Source of the DNA: Sindora glabra
Lineage: Eukaryota; Streptophyta; Magnoliopsida; Fabales; Fabaceae
Assembly (NCBI GenBank): GCA_020226215.1
Contig: CM035235.1
Coordinates: forward strand, 41,077,352-41,141,351
DNA length: 64,000 nt
Direction: 5' to 3'
Shown here: positions 13,676 through 25,561 of the stretch, in pieces
Layout: the number at the start of each line of letters is the position of its first letter
Numbering within the stretch: the first letter of the stretch is position 1
Program-made: the position numbers and the translations under genes
Notes under the pieces: generated by a model
What the model was told of the DNA's origin: nothing
The model's database searches: none
The model's input: the letters and a program-made list of their open reading frames with translations, nothing else

Positions 13676-15298
13676 AACATTAACATAGAGGACTAGTTAG
13701 TTTAGATCAAGTCACCAAACGGGTGTTACTTAGTTAAAAAAAATTACATCTAGCTTACACATTTTCTAAATCTTTCCTTTTCTTATCATTTCTTATAGAA
13801 CAAGCTATGGAACTTAAAAGTTCCAACAATAATCTCAAACTTTCTATGGAAATTATGCAACCATATTTTACCAACATTAGATCTCTTATTTGATCATCAA
13901 GCTAATGCTCCAGCAATATGCCATCTTTGACACATTTAAAAAATGTCAGTGATCCATGTATTTTTACAATATCATTTTTTTAAAGCTATGTGATTTAGAT
14001 CCAATTTATCTATTCATCCTCAATTTTTGGATCTCCAAGAGACATCTTAATGGATCAAATTATCTTTACAGAGAGACAATTAACATTAGCATATCCATAT
14101 TGAGTTGTCCATCCCAATCTTAACTTTATTAGAAGTTATTTGGTGGTTTAAAAATATGGCAATTTTACAAAGCAAACACCTAGACTTAGTGAAAGCTCTG
14201 CAAGTTTACAATAGAATGCTTTAGGAAAATAATACTAGTTGGAAGTTACAGAAACAAATCCAATCTCCAAGGCTTACAAAGGTTTGCAATATCAAATAGT
14301 TTAACATAATGACAAAGTGGAACTTTTGTTTGTAGGTTTATAAGAAAAAATGGAAAGGAAGAAATATTATAGTTACTATTACTAAGATTAAAGGCCCTCA
14401 AAATTAGTATGTTGTAGTTAAGTTTTTCATGCCTGCCTTTATCCAAAAGCAATATTGTTTATTGATGGCCACTTGATCATTGCTAGCTAGCTTTTGTAAT
14501 AAAGAAGCATTCACTCAATCTAGATTTGCTTTCTCTCCATGTACTTTAGAAACTTATCAAAAGGAAGATTAAAACCACAGTTATCAATTTTAACTCTAGT
14601 GCAAATGATTCTTAAGCTTATAGAGGAAATTCTTAGTGTTATCCTTAAGCTTTCAAATAATGAAAACCAATGCTTGCTAGCTCAACCAAAATAGTTATTA
14701 GGAATTCATAATTTTTTTTCCTAACATTAAAAATGGTGATTAATACTTGAGGTAATTCTCTCTTGTTTCCATTATTCTTATGTGTATAAAATAAAATTAG
14801 CATATCATATGATCATGATACTAGGGACACAACTTCACTAGAACTTTGAAAAAATAAAAAACTTGCCCTCATATTTTTTTAAGTAAATTTTATTCAATCC
14901 ACTTGAATATTTAAAAATTTTCATATAAATTTTCAATAAATTTTATTTCAACTCTGTCAATCATTTTACTCGAACTTTATCCCAATCATGCACGATTAGT
15001 TAGTAAGCCATTATATATATAACCATACTTAGTCATTGATCATTTCTTGTTATAATATTCATTATTACTGGTAAAGGCATTCCATGGAATACACATCACA
15101 TTATCAAGATTTATCATTCATCTACAAGAAAAAATTAATGAAGAGAATAACTATTCTACATTACCATAGTGCAAGAAAAATTACTATAAATTGTTAGCAT
15201 TAGCTCCATTTAATTGCAAATTTGATGACAATGTTTAATTATTAAAAAGGTTTGCTTGTTATATTGGACCAAGAATAAAGGTTAAGAACTATTGAAGA
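13676..15298. other. AT-rich DNA, no gene recognised
   Basis: No coding region, RNA gene or defined repeat could be supported. The minus-strand frame at 14246-14452 has no family resemblance. Confidence 0.4.
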
Positions 15299-16560
15299 TG
15301 TTAGTTTGGGATTTTATTTAACTAGGTTTAATTGTAAAAGAGAAAAATAGGCTCAAAATATTCCATTCAAAAATTAGAGCATTTGGTTTTTAAAACTAAA
15401 TGTCTGTGTTCATATTTCTTTTAAAAGAGTTAGTGTAAATGTAAGGTGAAATGATGTTTAAAACATTTGAAAATAATTTTAAAAATGTGTTTCAATAAAA
15501 AAATTAAATATAAGGAACATAAATTGATTCCTTAATCAATTCATGCCCTTCAGAAAGCTTCTAGATCAAGGTGAATCGATTGCTAGATTGATTTTTACCT
15601 TTCGATGAGCTACTAGAAGGCCTAAATCAATTTCTAATTGATTTAGGTTCCTTATTTTCATTTTTTAGCATAAACCCCTACTAAATCAATTTAACTTGTT
15701 TAGAAATATTTTCATGCAAGGTGAATCAATTCATCTTTTGAAAATTCAAATTTGCAACATAATGAATCAATTTACCAATTGAATAATCACAATTTGACAT
15801 TTTAATGATGACTTATATTTATGCACCAAACATTTGAAGCATTTAACTCTTATATGAAAACTAAAATACAATTTCAACTTATATTTTAAGAGCCTTACCA
15901 TTCCATTGACACAAGAAACATATTTCCTTACTTTCTAATGAAAAAAATCCCTTAAGTCTTTAGATTTAAATATCCTTTTCTTGATTTTCATTGTATATTC
16001 AACTTTAAAGAGCTTTTAAGCTAAACTTCTTTGTATCAAACTCACATTTTCTAAAATTTTAGAGGAAGCTATCCTTAGGAATCCTAAGAGTGAGGTATCT
16101 CTTTGTTAATGAATGTTTTAAGTGAGCAAATTTAAAAGAATTGCTTTGTATTCAAGAAGAGATTGTAAAGGCTTTTTGAAGTGCCTATTCCAAACTTAAA
16201 AATATATTACATTTACTAAATCTAAGTTAAGTAGACTCATATCAAATATAATCCTTGGATTGTTCAATCTTGAAGGCCAAATCACTATAAATATTACATT
16301 TTCTTTTCTTTTCCCTATATTTTTTTAATTTTTTGCATTATAATGGTGTTAAATTATGATGTAATCACTTTTTACTTGTTTCATATGATTTAAATTGCTT
16401 GTATCTCAATGCTAAATGCTATTTCAATATTTTCAAGTTATTTATAATTGAAAATATTTTAGAAAACTTAAATTTGTTTAAAAGGTGCGTAAAATTCTAA
16501 AATCCAATTCACACCCTTTTTTAGATGGAATGCTTGACTACATTGGGTATCTAAACTTGA
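15299..16560 (+). mobile_element. Probable Ty1-copia LTR and leader remnant
   Basis: The stretch begins TGTTAGTTTGGGATTTT and contains several AATCGATT-like or AATCAATT runs, common in plant LTRs. It ends with AAAATCCAATTCACACCC at about 16497-16516, which recalls the AACCCAATTCACCCCCC leader found just after the 5' LTR of Tork/Sire-type copia elements. No gag follows. The LTR end and target duplications could not be placed, so the limits are approximate. Confidence 0.4.
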
Positions 16561-17159
16561 CTTTTGCATGAAGATCTTATAACTTCAAAAGGATCCTCTG
16601 GATTCAAGTGATTCTAGTATTTTATTAAAATATCTTCCATTAAATAAACCTCTTAGTTCAATGGATAACATTGTATGTGTTGGAAACAAAAGATGAAAGA
16701 CTTCTTAGAAACATCATAACAAAATTGTAAATAGACTTTAAGTGCTTGGCAAATTACATGTCGATTTCTGTTTGATATCTAATTGAGCATCATTATATAT
16801 TTGTTATAATATCAGTTATATTATTGATATGAAAAATTAAAATATTATTAATTTTTCTATTGATAAAATTATTATCATTTCTTCATGGCAAATACAACAC
16901 AATGAGATAAAATATAGGTTATTAAAATAAAGGCATCAATTTTTACTAGGGACTTGTCATTGAAAATTAATATTAACATTGGTGGTTTTAAAAAATTGTT
17001 ATACTCATTAGAATTTAAAGTGCTTTGTTTGAAAATTATAATAGGATTGTAAATAAAAATTGATTTATAAATGAATAAGGAATAATTATTTAAAAAAGTT
17101 AAGTATAATTCTGAGAGAGCATGTAAGTATAGATTAGATTTATGATATTTTTCCAATTT
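16561..17159. other. Unassigned AT-rich DNA
   Basis: This stretch follows the copia-type leader. The minus-strand frame at 16875-17156 is low complexity and not recognised. Confidence 0.35.
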
Positions 17160-18824
17160 TATGTCTAGCCATATCCTTTTTTGTTTCCTTAATTATTTAG
17201 CCCACTTCCTATTACTTAATAATAAAACTCCATTAAGCCTATCAATCTCTTTTTCTTTTCCTTTTCTTAATCAATCAAGGCATAAATCTTTATCATCATG
17301 TTATTTAATACAAGCAAGATAATGCCTCTTAAACTTCAATTTTTGCTAAGCTTTTCCTTCATTTTCTTTTAGACTTAGATTGATTTAAGAATTTTAGCCT
17401 AAAATGGAAATTGATCCTTAAACTTATATTTTTGAGATCTTAGATGAATAGGATTAAGTAAACCACATTTCCTTTCTCCTAGCATCTCTTCTATAGAAGA
17501 TGAGTGAACATTTTAGCAAGACTTAGATGAGTTGAAATGAATATGGTTAATAAGTGCTAGGATTTCTTGTTCTTTTTGAATCTTCAAGAAAGTGATTAGA
17601 TTGAATGTTTTAGCTTGAATTCCATGTTAGATCTAGTGTGTATGATGATGTCAATGCAATATATAATGATCTAATTAAGTATAATACTCCAAGAAATGAA
17701 TTTAGAAAGAATATCTCTTAAATGAATAATTTTTTTTCACAAGAATTTGGGGAGAAATCCAAGTTATAATTAATTACATAATTAATTATACCTTTAATAG
17801 TTTCTTCTATAGAGGTTTATAATAAATTATGCTTAGGAGCCTTGCTCTTTAAGATGACATAATCAATTATATGCCAAAGGCCTTGCTTTCTAAACCTTTG
17901 TAATTAATTACATAATTAATTATGCCTTTATAAAGTTACCCTTAGGACCATATAATCAGCTATGCTTTATGATATATATTATATTATATAGAAGTTCAAA
18001 GCATGTTGATTATTTTACAATGATAATATACATTATTATGCATTAGATAATGATGAATAAATGATACGAGGCCTTATAAAGAGGCATAGTAATATTATGG
18101 TATGCAATATGTGTCATTTATTGGTTTATTTTGCAATGGTTGAGTCAAATTGTATTATTGAATATGAGAATTGAGATAGAGGTGAATTAATAATACTTAT
18201 GATTTGAAAGTCAAGTCTAGTATATGCTTGTAAAGAATAAGGATGACTTAGAGGGATAAGGATAAGCTTGTAAGGGACAAGAATGGATAAGAATTATAAA
18301 AAGATTTACATGCTTTCCTTTTTTATCTCATGTTTTCCATTAAACATTTATCAAATGGCAACAAGCTAATTGTAAAAGTGTAGAAATGATTATATTGTAG
18401 AATTAAATCCTTCTCTTATAAGTGTGATAATATTGTAATGAATAGTATTACCTCAATTGGGTCTTAATATTATGTATGCATTATATATGTTTTATGATAG
18501 ATAGATTGTTCCCTCAAAATGCCTTTCCCACTTGATATAGGTATAAATATCTATTTACTTTTTTGGATGAAACTTACCTATCCCTTATAAAAGGAAATAG
18601 TAATAAACTTTAAGCTATGGTACAACTATATTTTAATTATTTCCCATTAATTTTTGTTTACTCATTGTGTTTCAATGAAACTTACTCCTTTTTTTTTCTT
18701 TTTCTTTCTATTGGGAAATTCTTTCCTAAGTACTTAACTATTGTTTAATGGATTAGAAATGGGCTTGATCAAGCATTTTGGCACTTAGGTGAGTCTTAGG
18801 CTAGTTAGAGTAGAAACTTGCATG

Positions 18825-18826
<2 letters not shown>

Positions 18827-18869
<43 letters not shown>
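18827..18869. repeat. (TA)n microsatellite
   Basis: A pure TA dinucleotide tract inside the decayed gypsy element. Confidence 0.95.
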
Positions 18870-18870
<1 letters not shown>

Positions 18871-19353
18871 TAATGCATGATAGATTGACATTAGTCTATG
18901 TTTGAATTAAAAAAGAAACATTCTTCTTTAAAAGTAACGTCGCCTTCCATTTAACATATTGAGTTTTTCATATGAAGGTTAGGTTGGTAGGTGGTTATCC
19001 ATGGTAACCTCTTACGTCATTATGTTTCTTGGAATAAGTCATGACAAAGTTCTTATTAGAGCATGGTTTAAGGTATAAGAATGTATTTTATTTGAAATTA
19101 TGGTTTAAAGTTCTTCAATTGTCCACATAAATGGTTTAAGAAATGAAGCCCTTCATAGTAAGCTAACAATTATAAAAAAAAAAATAGGCAAGTCATTAAC
19201 ATCTCACATGTCCTAATTAGGCCTTAATAGGTGAAAGTTGAACATTAATGGCAATAAGAATGCACCAACTACTTCTGATAGCAAAATGGAAATAAGAAAG
19301 CATTATTATGGATTTCTTGATGTGCTTGCCAAAAACTCAGAAATAATACAATT

Positions 19354-20085
19354 CCCTATGGGTTGTTATTCATAAGTTGATGAAATTAGCATATTTCCTA
19401 CCCATCAAAACCATCTTTACAATAATTTAGTATGTGCAAGCATATCTTGACAAGGTCATACCTTTGCTTTAGGCTTCAGTCATGATTGTGTCAGACTATA
19501 GTGCTAATTCATATCTTACTTCTAGCAGTCCTTCTAGCAAGCATTAGGGACTTAGTTTTGTTTCAACATAAAATTTTATCCTTAAATAGGTGGATAATCT
19601 GAGAAAACCATTCAAATTCTAGAAATATATGCTTAAAGCATGCACTTTGAAATTTAAAAGAATTTAGGAAAAGCATTTTTTTTATTAATTGAATTCACAT
19701 ATAATAATTATGAATCTAGTATTCAAATGGTTTCATATGAAGCATATTATTGGTAAAAATGTTGTTCTCAAGTAAAATGGTTTGAACAAAGATAGATTAA
19801 GCTTTTAGGACCAAATTTGATGATCAATGCCTTAGAAAAAAATTCAAATCATCCGAGATCGATTAAAAATAGCTCAAGACAAGAAAAAGTTCTATACAGA
19901 TAAGAAGAAAAATGAACTAGATTTTCAAGTAAGGGACATGGTATTCCCAAAAGTTTCACCAATGAAGAGTGTGATTCAATTTATGAAGAAAGGTAAACTA
20001 GCACCTTGTTTCATTGGTCCATTCCCAATTCATAGATATATTAGAGCTATGGCTTATCATTTAGAGTTGTTAAATAGTTTATGAC
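19354..20085 (+). pseudogene. Ty3/gypsy integrase remnant
   Basis: Conceptual translation across stops gives WVVIHKLMKLAYFLPIKT, then VMIVSDYSANSYLTSS, then KYMLKACTLKFK. Next come LIEFTYNNYESSIQMVSYEA, IRDRLKIAQDKKKFYTDKKK, DFQVRDMVFPKVSPMKS and GKLAPCFIGPF. These match, in order, the gypsy integrase core (VDRLTKSAHFLPV, VSDRDPRFTS, ML RAC, EFSYNNSYQSSI) and the C-terminal GPF/Y module that typifies chromoviruses. Several stops and frameshifts make it non-functional. The 3' LTR starts about 350 bp further on. Confidence 0.85.
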
Positions 20086-20433
20086 TGCTTTACATTACAT
20101 GTGTTATTGCTTTGAAAATATCTATTAAATGAGTCTCACATAATTTAAGATAAATTATTGCAGGTAGATCCTAAGTTAACATACAAAGAATAACCAATTG
20201 AAATCTTAAACCATCAAATTTGAAAGCTAAGATCCAAGGAACTTCTATTCATAAAGGTTTGTTAAGAATGCCACGAAGTGGAAAAGACAACATAGGAAAT
20301 GGAATAAGATATGTGATAAAGATAACCCGTAATAATTTGGTATGTAATAAGTTTAATTTCATTATATTTTTCTAACACTTAAGATAAATAGCATTTAAGA
20401 ATTTGAGGATGAATTTTTTGAAGATGGAAGTAT

Positions 20434-21700
20434 TGTTACACCTTTTTTAAAATATAATAATTGAAAATTTATCTTGTGATAAAAGTAATTAAAATAACTA
20501 GTATGCTCTTGTTTGAAATTGAGCTTGTATACCGGAAATTTTTTTTATGAATATTTATAAATGAATTATTAAGTAAAATAAAATTTAATGTTTTGGTAAG
20601 TTTAGAATAAAGATTTTATGAGATATAAAAGAGGAAAAATAAGTAGGATGCTAAAGTTTAAAGTTTAAAGTAACTATGAGTGAGTATATAAATAGGAAGG
20701 ATATTTATAGAACATTTTTGAAAATGTTCTTTCTTGTTTTATGACATCCCTTATCTTCTTTTCCCTTTTATTTCTCCAAAATCATGAAAACCCCTCATCT
20801 GCACTTCTCATCTTCTTCCCTTCTTATCCATTCTTCAAATTGAAGAAAGAAAGCATTAATTTTCTTCAAATTCTTCATCTAATTAAGGAAAAAACCTCAT
20901 CAATCTTGGATTATCATTCATCTCATTTAGGTTTGATAAGGATTGGGTTTGTTTTAATTCCAACAGGAAATTGGAACCCTAACTAAGGAAACTCTTAATT
21001 TTGATGTGATTAGGATTAAAAAGACATTCAATCCATCTCTTAGCATCCTTTTTCATACTATATGAGTAAATATTCTAACCCTAATTGGCATTTTTTTTAT
21101 AACAATAACTTTAATTGATTAATTTCAAGATGATTTAGTTTTAAGTCTCATTTTTGGAGTAATTCTTGATATTAAGTATAGTTACTTGAGTAATATGTGG
21201 ATTGGTGAAATTAATTAAATTAAATGTTAAGCATGTCATTAATGAAGTGAGGTAATGTTGTATTTATGATTTCATAAGGTTTGATTAAGTATTAAATGCA
21301 ATGAAATACTTAAATTTTTAGGTGAATAGTATTGTTCATGATAAAATTTGCAAAGTCTTATGTGGTAGTCAATTATATAGTTGATTATATCCAATAATGT
21401 TCAATTTACGAGGGCATAGTTTACAATGAGGTTAAGAGCCACTCTCTAGAGGTTGATAATTGACTATAGACCTCAGAATTATTCTTTGGAGCTTTGTAGT
21501 TGACTATATAATCAATTAATGTGAAGTTCCAAAATTACTCCAAAACCCTACTAGTTGACTACATAATGACTATAGACCTCAAAATTCATTCACAAAGCTT
21601 CTATAGTCAAGTATATAATTGACTGCACCTAGTGTACTTCAAGATATCATATTCTAAAGGGGTCCAAAGTGGGATGTATGGTTTTTAAATATCAATATAA
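20434..21700 (+). mobile_element. 3' LTR of the gypsy element (approximate end)
   Basis: The start TGTTACACC follows a GA-rich tract, as in Del/Tekay-like elements that begin TGTAACACCC. The CT-rich segment 20740-20900 resembles the transcribed leader usual for such LTRs, and explains the open frame at 20741-20986. Two near-identical blocks, GACTATAGACCTC (about 21462 and 21570), with GTTGACTATATAATCAATTA-like text lie between 21370 and 21640. The 3' end is not defined. Confidence 0.5.
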
Positions 21701-22439
21701 GATAAAGTATGATAAATTTAAGTTGTTTACATAAAATTGTGACATAAGATGAGAATTCTAAATGTTATGCCATATGATAAGCTATTACTACAGATTTTCC
21801 CTTTAACATCAAACTTTTTTAGCTTTTTATGTCGGTTATTACTCATTATATATATAAGCCTTGTTATATATTCAATATATTTAACATTGGTTCTAAAATC
21901 AATGTGGAATATATGTAATGATGTTAGCTTTTTAGCTAAGAAACTGGCATATTTTCTTTCAAAAATATTTTAATTTTTCACATTTCACATCGATTTTGGG
22001 TTAAAAACCAATGTGAAATATTTATATAATATTTTTTTAATGTTAGCTCTTTGTCTCTCTACTAGAATATTTATAATTAAAATTGAGTAAATCTAGCATC
22101 TTGTAAATAGAAACATATATTTTGAGTAAAATTTTTTTAAAGAATATAACTTTGAGTGCAATTGTCCATTTAAGGAAAATTTTATATCAATTCCTTATAA
22201 TGTGATCTATCCATTTACAAAATCTTGATAAGGTCCTAGAATTATGAAAAATGGCTATTTTTATGAAAATTTTCTTTTTATTTTTTCTCGATCTCTTATT
22301 CTTAGCTAGTTTCAAATTTCCTTACAATTTTTTACTAAACATATAGTTAGCATCTAAAATTTAGATACAACCTCAGAAGTTATACAAATGAAATATAAAT
22401 TAAAATCTCTCTAATAACCTGTGCATTAAGCTTGTTAGC
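21701..22439. other. AT-rich DNA with a small inverted repeat
   Basis: Around 21975-22018 the text CACATCGATTTTGGG is followed by TTAAAAACCAATGTG, an imperfect hairpin. A related piece, CATTGGTTCTAAAATCAATGTGG, lies at about 21883-21905. Such motifs are usual in subterminal regions of CACTA-like elements, but no matching end was found. No gene. Confidence 0.4.
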
Positions 22440-22442
22440 TAG

Positions 22443-22475
22443 CACTACACCATAAACAGCTTTTAGCGGCAATTA
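22443..22475 (+). repeat. Left terminal inverted repeat of the CACTA element
   Basis: Begins CACTACACCATAAACA and ends TTTTAGCGGCAATTA. It pairs with 27151-27183 with three mismatches. Confidence 0.95.
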
Positions 22476-23110
22476 AATTGCCTTTTAGCGGCAATAAAAA
22501 TTGCCACTAATTCTTTTACCGGCAATTAAACATTTGCCGTCAAAGCCTGTGTCGGCAAAGGCTATAACGGCAATAAATCTAAATGCCGGTAAAAATTGAA
22601 ATAATTGCCGCTAAAAATGTTACACAATAACGGCAATTAATTAGCGGCAAATGTTATTGCCCCTAATGCACTTATTACTTGATCAGCTTGCACAATCTTT
22701 AGTGGCAAATGTTATGCCGCTATTTATCTCTAATAATTGCCGCTAAAAGTTTTCAATAATAGTGGCAATTATTTAACGGCAAATGTTATTGCATTTAATG
22801 CCTAATATTTAGTGGCAAATGTTAAGCCGCTATTTATCTTAAATAATTGCCACTAAAACTTTTTAATGGTAGTGACATTTATTTAGCGGCAAATATTATT
22901 GCCTCTAATTCAAAATAATAAGTTAATTCATTCATTTTTAATGACAATATTTTGTCATTAATTATCACAATAATTGCCGCTAAAACCACAATAATTGCCG
23001 CTAAAGAATTTTAATAATAGTGGCAATTAATTAGCATCAAAGCTATTGCCTCTAATTCAAAAGTGTTACTATCTTTTAGTGGCAAATATTGTTGCCCCTA
23101 ATATACTAAT
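22463..23110. repeat. Left subterminal repeats (GCGGCAA family)
   Basis: About two dozen variants of TTTAGCGGCAA/TTGCCGCTAAA lie here in both orientations, with forms such as TTTAGTGGCAA and TTACCGGCAA. In CACTA elements such subterminal repeats are the binding sites of the transposase. Many copies here have GCG changed to GTG or GCC changed to ACT, a sign of decay of CG sites. Confidence 0.9.
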
Positions 23111-24531
23111 AGTTGACAATTCTCAATAAAACTCCAATTCATTGGAATTTTGCAATAATATTTATTATTATACTTTTTAAACATATTTGCATTATTGATA
23201 TTTGAAATTCAAATTTAATTTTAATACAAAGAAGTTATTGCTAAAAGGTAATTAAATGTCACAAAATTATATTAAATTGTATTAATTTCTCAAATAAACA
23301 AGTTTAGTATAGGTTTAGTTTTAACACCTTCATGTATTAGAAAATAGAAAATCACTCTAATAATTCATCCACTAATATCCATCCACTTTCATAAAACTAC
23401 TAGATAGCATTACAAATTTTCAACTTTTGCCCAATCATCTTATCTTGGATACTTGTGAAGATCATAGAGTATGACCTGAAAAATTAAATTAGAAATAGTT
23501 AGAAAATTATACATAAACACACTTCAATGTCAAAAAATATTCAATCACTACTAGATTAAAAAATTTTGAAAAACATAATACATAAACAAATACAACTCAC
23601 AATCATCAATTAAAAGCATTAACATATACAACTCACAATCTTTTGGTATATATTTATGCTAATAAGATTATAAAAAATTCTGAAAAACATAATACATAAA
23701 CAAATAAATTTAACAGGCAAAGAAATCATTTAATAATAAAATAAAAGTTCAGAATTAATTCACTATCACTACTAGATTCGTTAATATGGAATTTTTTATA
23801 TAAGCAATAAATATGAAAATGTTGCATTATTAAGAAAATGACAATAATTAAAAAATTTTATTGATAATAAATGAGTTTTCTATTATACTTACAAAAGAAA
23901 AGGAATTTGAACAATTTTAAATGACATGATAATTACATGGGAGTGTAATTTACATTGACAGCGAAAATTTAAACCTATTATTATCTATTTATTGTAATGG
24001 AGTGCCGATTGAAAATCACACCTGTGGCTAAAAACGAGAAAATGGAAAACCAGAAGTAAAGGTCCACAATTATATAATAAAGCCGGGACCCTAAGGGTAA
24101 ACTCCACAATCCCATGAAGCCGTGGCCATTCCCTTTCTCTTTTCAACCTTTTCCCTCCCAGTTACTTACTCCCATTGCAGAATAAAAATTCATCATCCAT
24201 TTCTCAGGCCATATGAAAATTCATTCTCATTATAAACAGAGTAACGATGCCAGCACAATTACCCCAAGCAAGCTCCAAGCCATTAACTATACCCCTTAAC
24301 AATGCAAACGAAACAAAACCAATTCTCATGTTTCTCAAAAACCACCCAAGCCATCCTTCAAAAGGACTAACTTTTTTTTGACATATGCTGGTTACGTATA
24401 GGTTTAGTTCAAAAGGAGTAACTTTATTAGATGAGTCCCTTGTGCTGTGTTGAATTAGACACAAACAAAAAAGCAAGCCATTCGATGAATGTGTCTTTCA
24501 TATAATCCCATGTATAAAGCCCATAAGCTAC
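23111..24531. other. CACTA interior, source unknown
   Basis: A 35-bp direct repeat containing GAAAAACATAATACATAAAC occurs at about 23558 and 23672, a 114-bp spacing. A shorter repeat, ATCACTACTAGATT, occurs near 23546 and 23765. From about 24000 base composition becomes less AT-rich, which suggests captured DNA. The minus-strand frame 24204-24476 lies here but I recognise no family. Confidence 0.5.
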
Positions 24532-24610
24532 CTATTTGATTCTGTTGCCCAAGCAACTGAATAGGATTTACAAGCTCCATATCTCCTGGGATAATGTAAT
24601 AAACTTGACC
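24532..24610 (-). pseudogene. Possible captured exon of an unidentified gene
   Basis: On the minus strand, TTTCAG at 24616-24611 precedes a clean reading frame, GQVYYIIPGDMELVNP then IQLLGQQNQI, which ends at ATAG/GTAGCT, a possible splice donor. The composition is protein-like and unlike the surrounding AT-rich DNA. Upstream, in-frame TAA directly precedes the acceptor, so the frame is only sensible as a spliced exon or as a short frame starting at the internal methionine. I do not recognise the protein. Confidence 0.4.
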
Positions 24611-25561
24611 CTGAAATTATATAACACAATCTTGTTGCACGGTGAACCCATTTAAGGTCAAGAGGAAGACTGTCCGTGTTAACAGTGCTAACAAATTGTA
24701 GCTAGTCATTAGTAACTCAAGTGTTCTCACTTCTTGGTAATAATACTGAATGGAAATTGGCACGTGGGTTGAATGGCTTTATATATTAGAGGATTTTTAA
24801 GTTTGACACTTCGACTCCGTCGAGTGCCTGGCTGGTGGCTGCAGAAAGCTGACAACATTTTAACGGGCCATTGCTTAGACTTCACTTCCACGCCTCAATG
24901 TAAATTAAAAAAGGTTCATTATGTGGAAAAAGGGCAAACAACTCTTTGTGAGTTTTGGAAAATCCCTGATAGCTTTAATCCCAAGATTAACCTAACCTGA
25001 ACAACTATATTTGGAAAATATTCTAACGTGCTCTCCAAAAGTAAATAGAAGTAATCAAGGATTTTTACTTAAGTGAAATAGACATAAAATTTATAATGAA
25101 ATGACATGTGAATTCCAATTAATACGTTGAAAACCCTAACAACTCATTTAGAGTTGAACTTATCTATAAAAGGAGGACTTGTAGCATGCAACAAACAGGG
25201 AGGTTCAATACATGAATGAATATCCTAACACTTGTTTGTGAATTTTTCAAAAAATGTAAGAGAGAATTATATTGCACATGAATTTACCGTAAAACTAATT
25301 AATTTACTGTAAAATCCATTCTCCAGTATATGAGTAACTTTATTCTCGAAATGGTTTCCTCTCCTAAATTTGGTTTTCCATATGATTTCTTAGTTTGGAA
25401 AAATTAGAAGGGGGAAAAAAAAGCTTTGAATAAACCAGAATTCCATCCAAGACAACAAAACAATAGCCATAAAGGAGAAGGGGAAAAAAACAAACGTGCT
25501 AACTGATAAATCAAATCAATATCCTTATTGGTTTTGGATATGAAAATGTCATTAAGGTATA
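24611..25561. other. CACTA interior between captured pieces
   Basis: It contains a CACGTG G-box at 24761-24766 close to a TATATA run at about 24780, which could be part of a captured promoter. The plus frame 24773-25000 has a normal codon look but no family resemblance. The remainder is AT-rich. Confidence 0.35.

Larger units (their letters stand above)
17160..21700 (+). mobile_element. Decayed Ty3/gypsy chromovirus-type retrotransposon
   Basis: The parts appear in the expected plus-strand order. An LTR-like region at about 17160-18370 has a CT-rich segment followed by TAATTAATTACATAATTAATTA runs. An integrase remnant lies at 19354-20085. The typical chromovirus junction near 20401-20441 (GAGGATGAATTTTTTGAAG, then TGTTACACC) marks the polypurine tract and 3' LTR start. 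The 3' LTR repeats the same order: a CT-rich segment (20740-20900), then GTTGACTATATAAT runs. Gag, protease and reverse transcriptase are not recognisable. The outer limits are approximate and no target duplication was found. Confidence 0.55.

Noticed and set aside
20741..20986. 81-codon plus-strand frame
   Set aside because: It lies in the CT-rich leader of a gypsy 3' LTR; no protein family fits.
24204..24476. 90-codon minus-strand frame in the CACTA element
   Set aside because: No motif or family recognised, and no splice or start context supports it.
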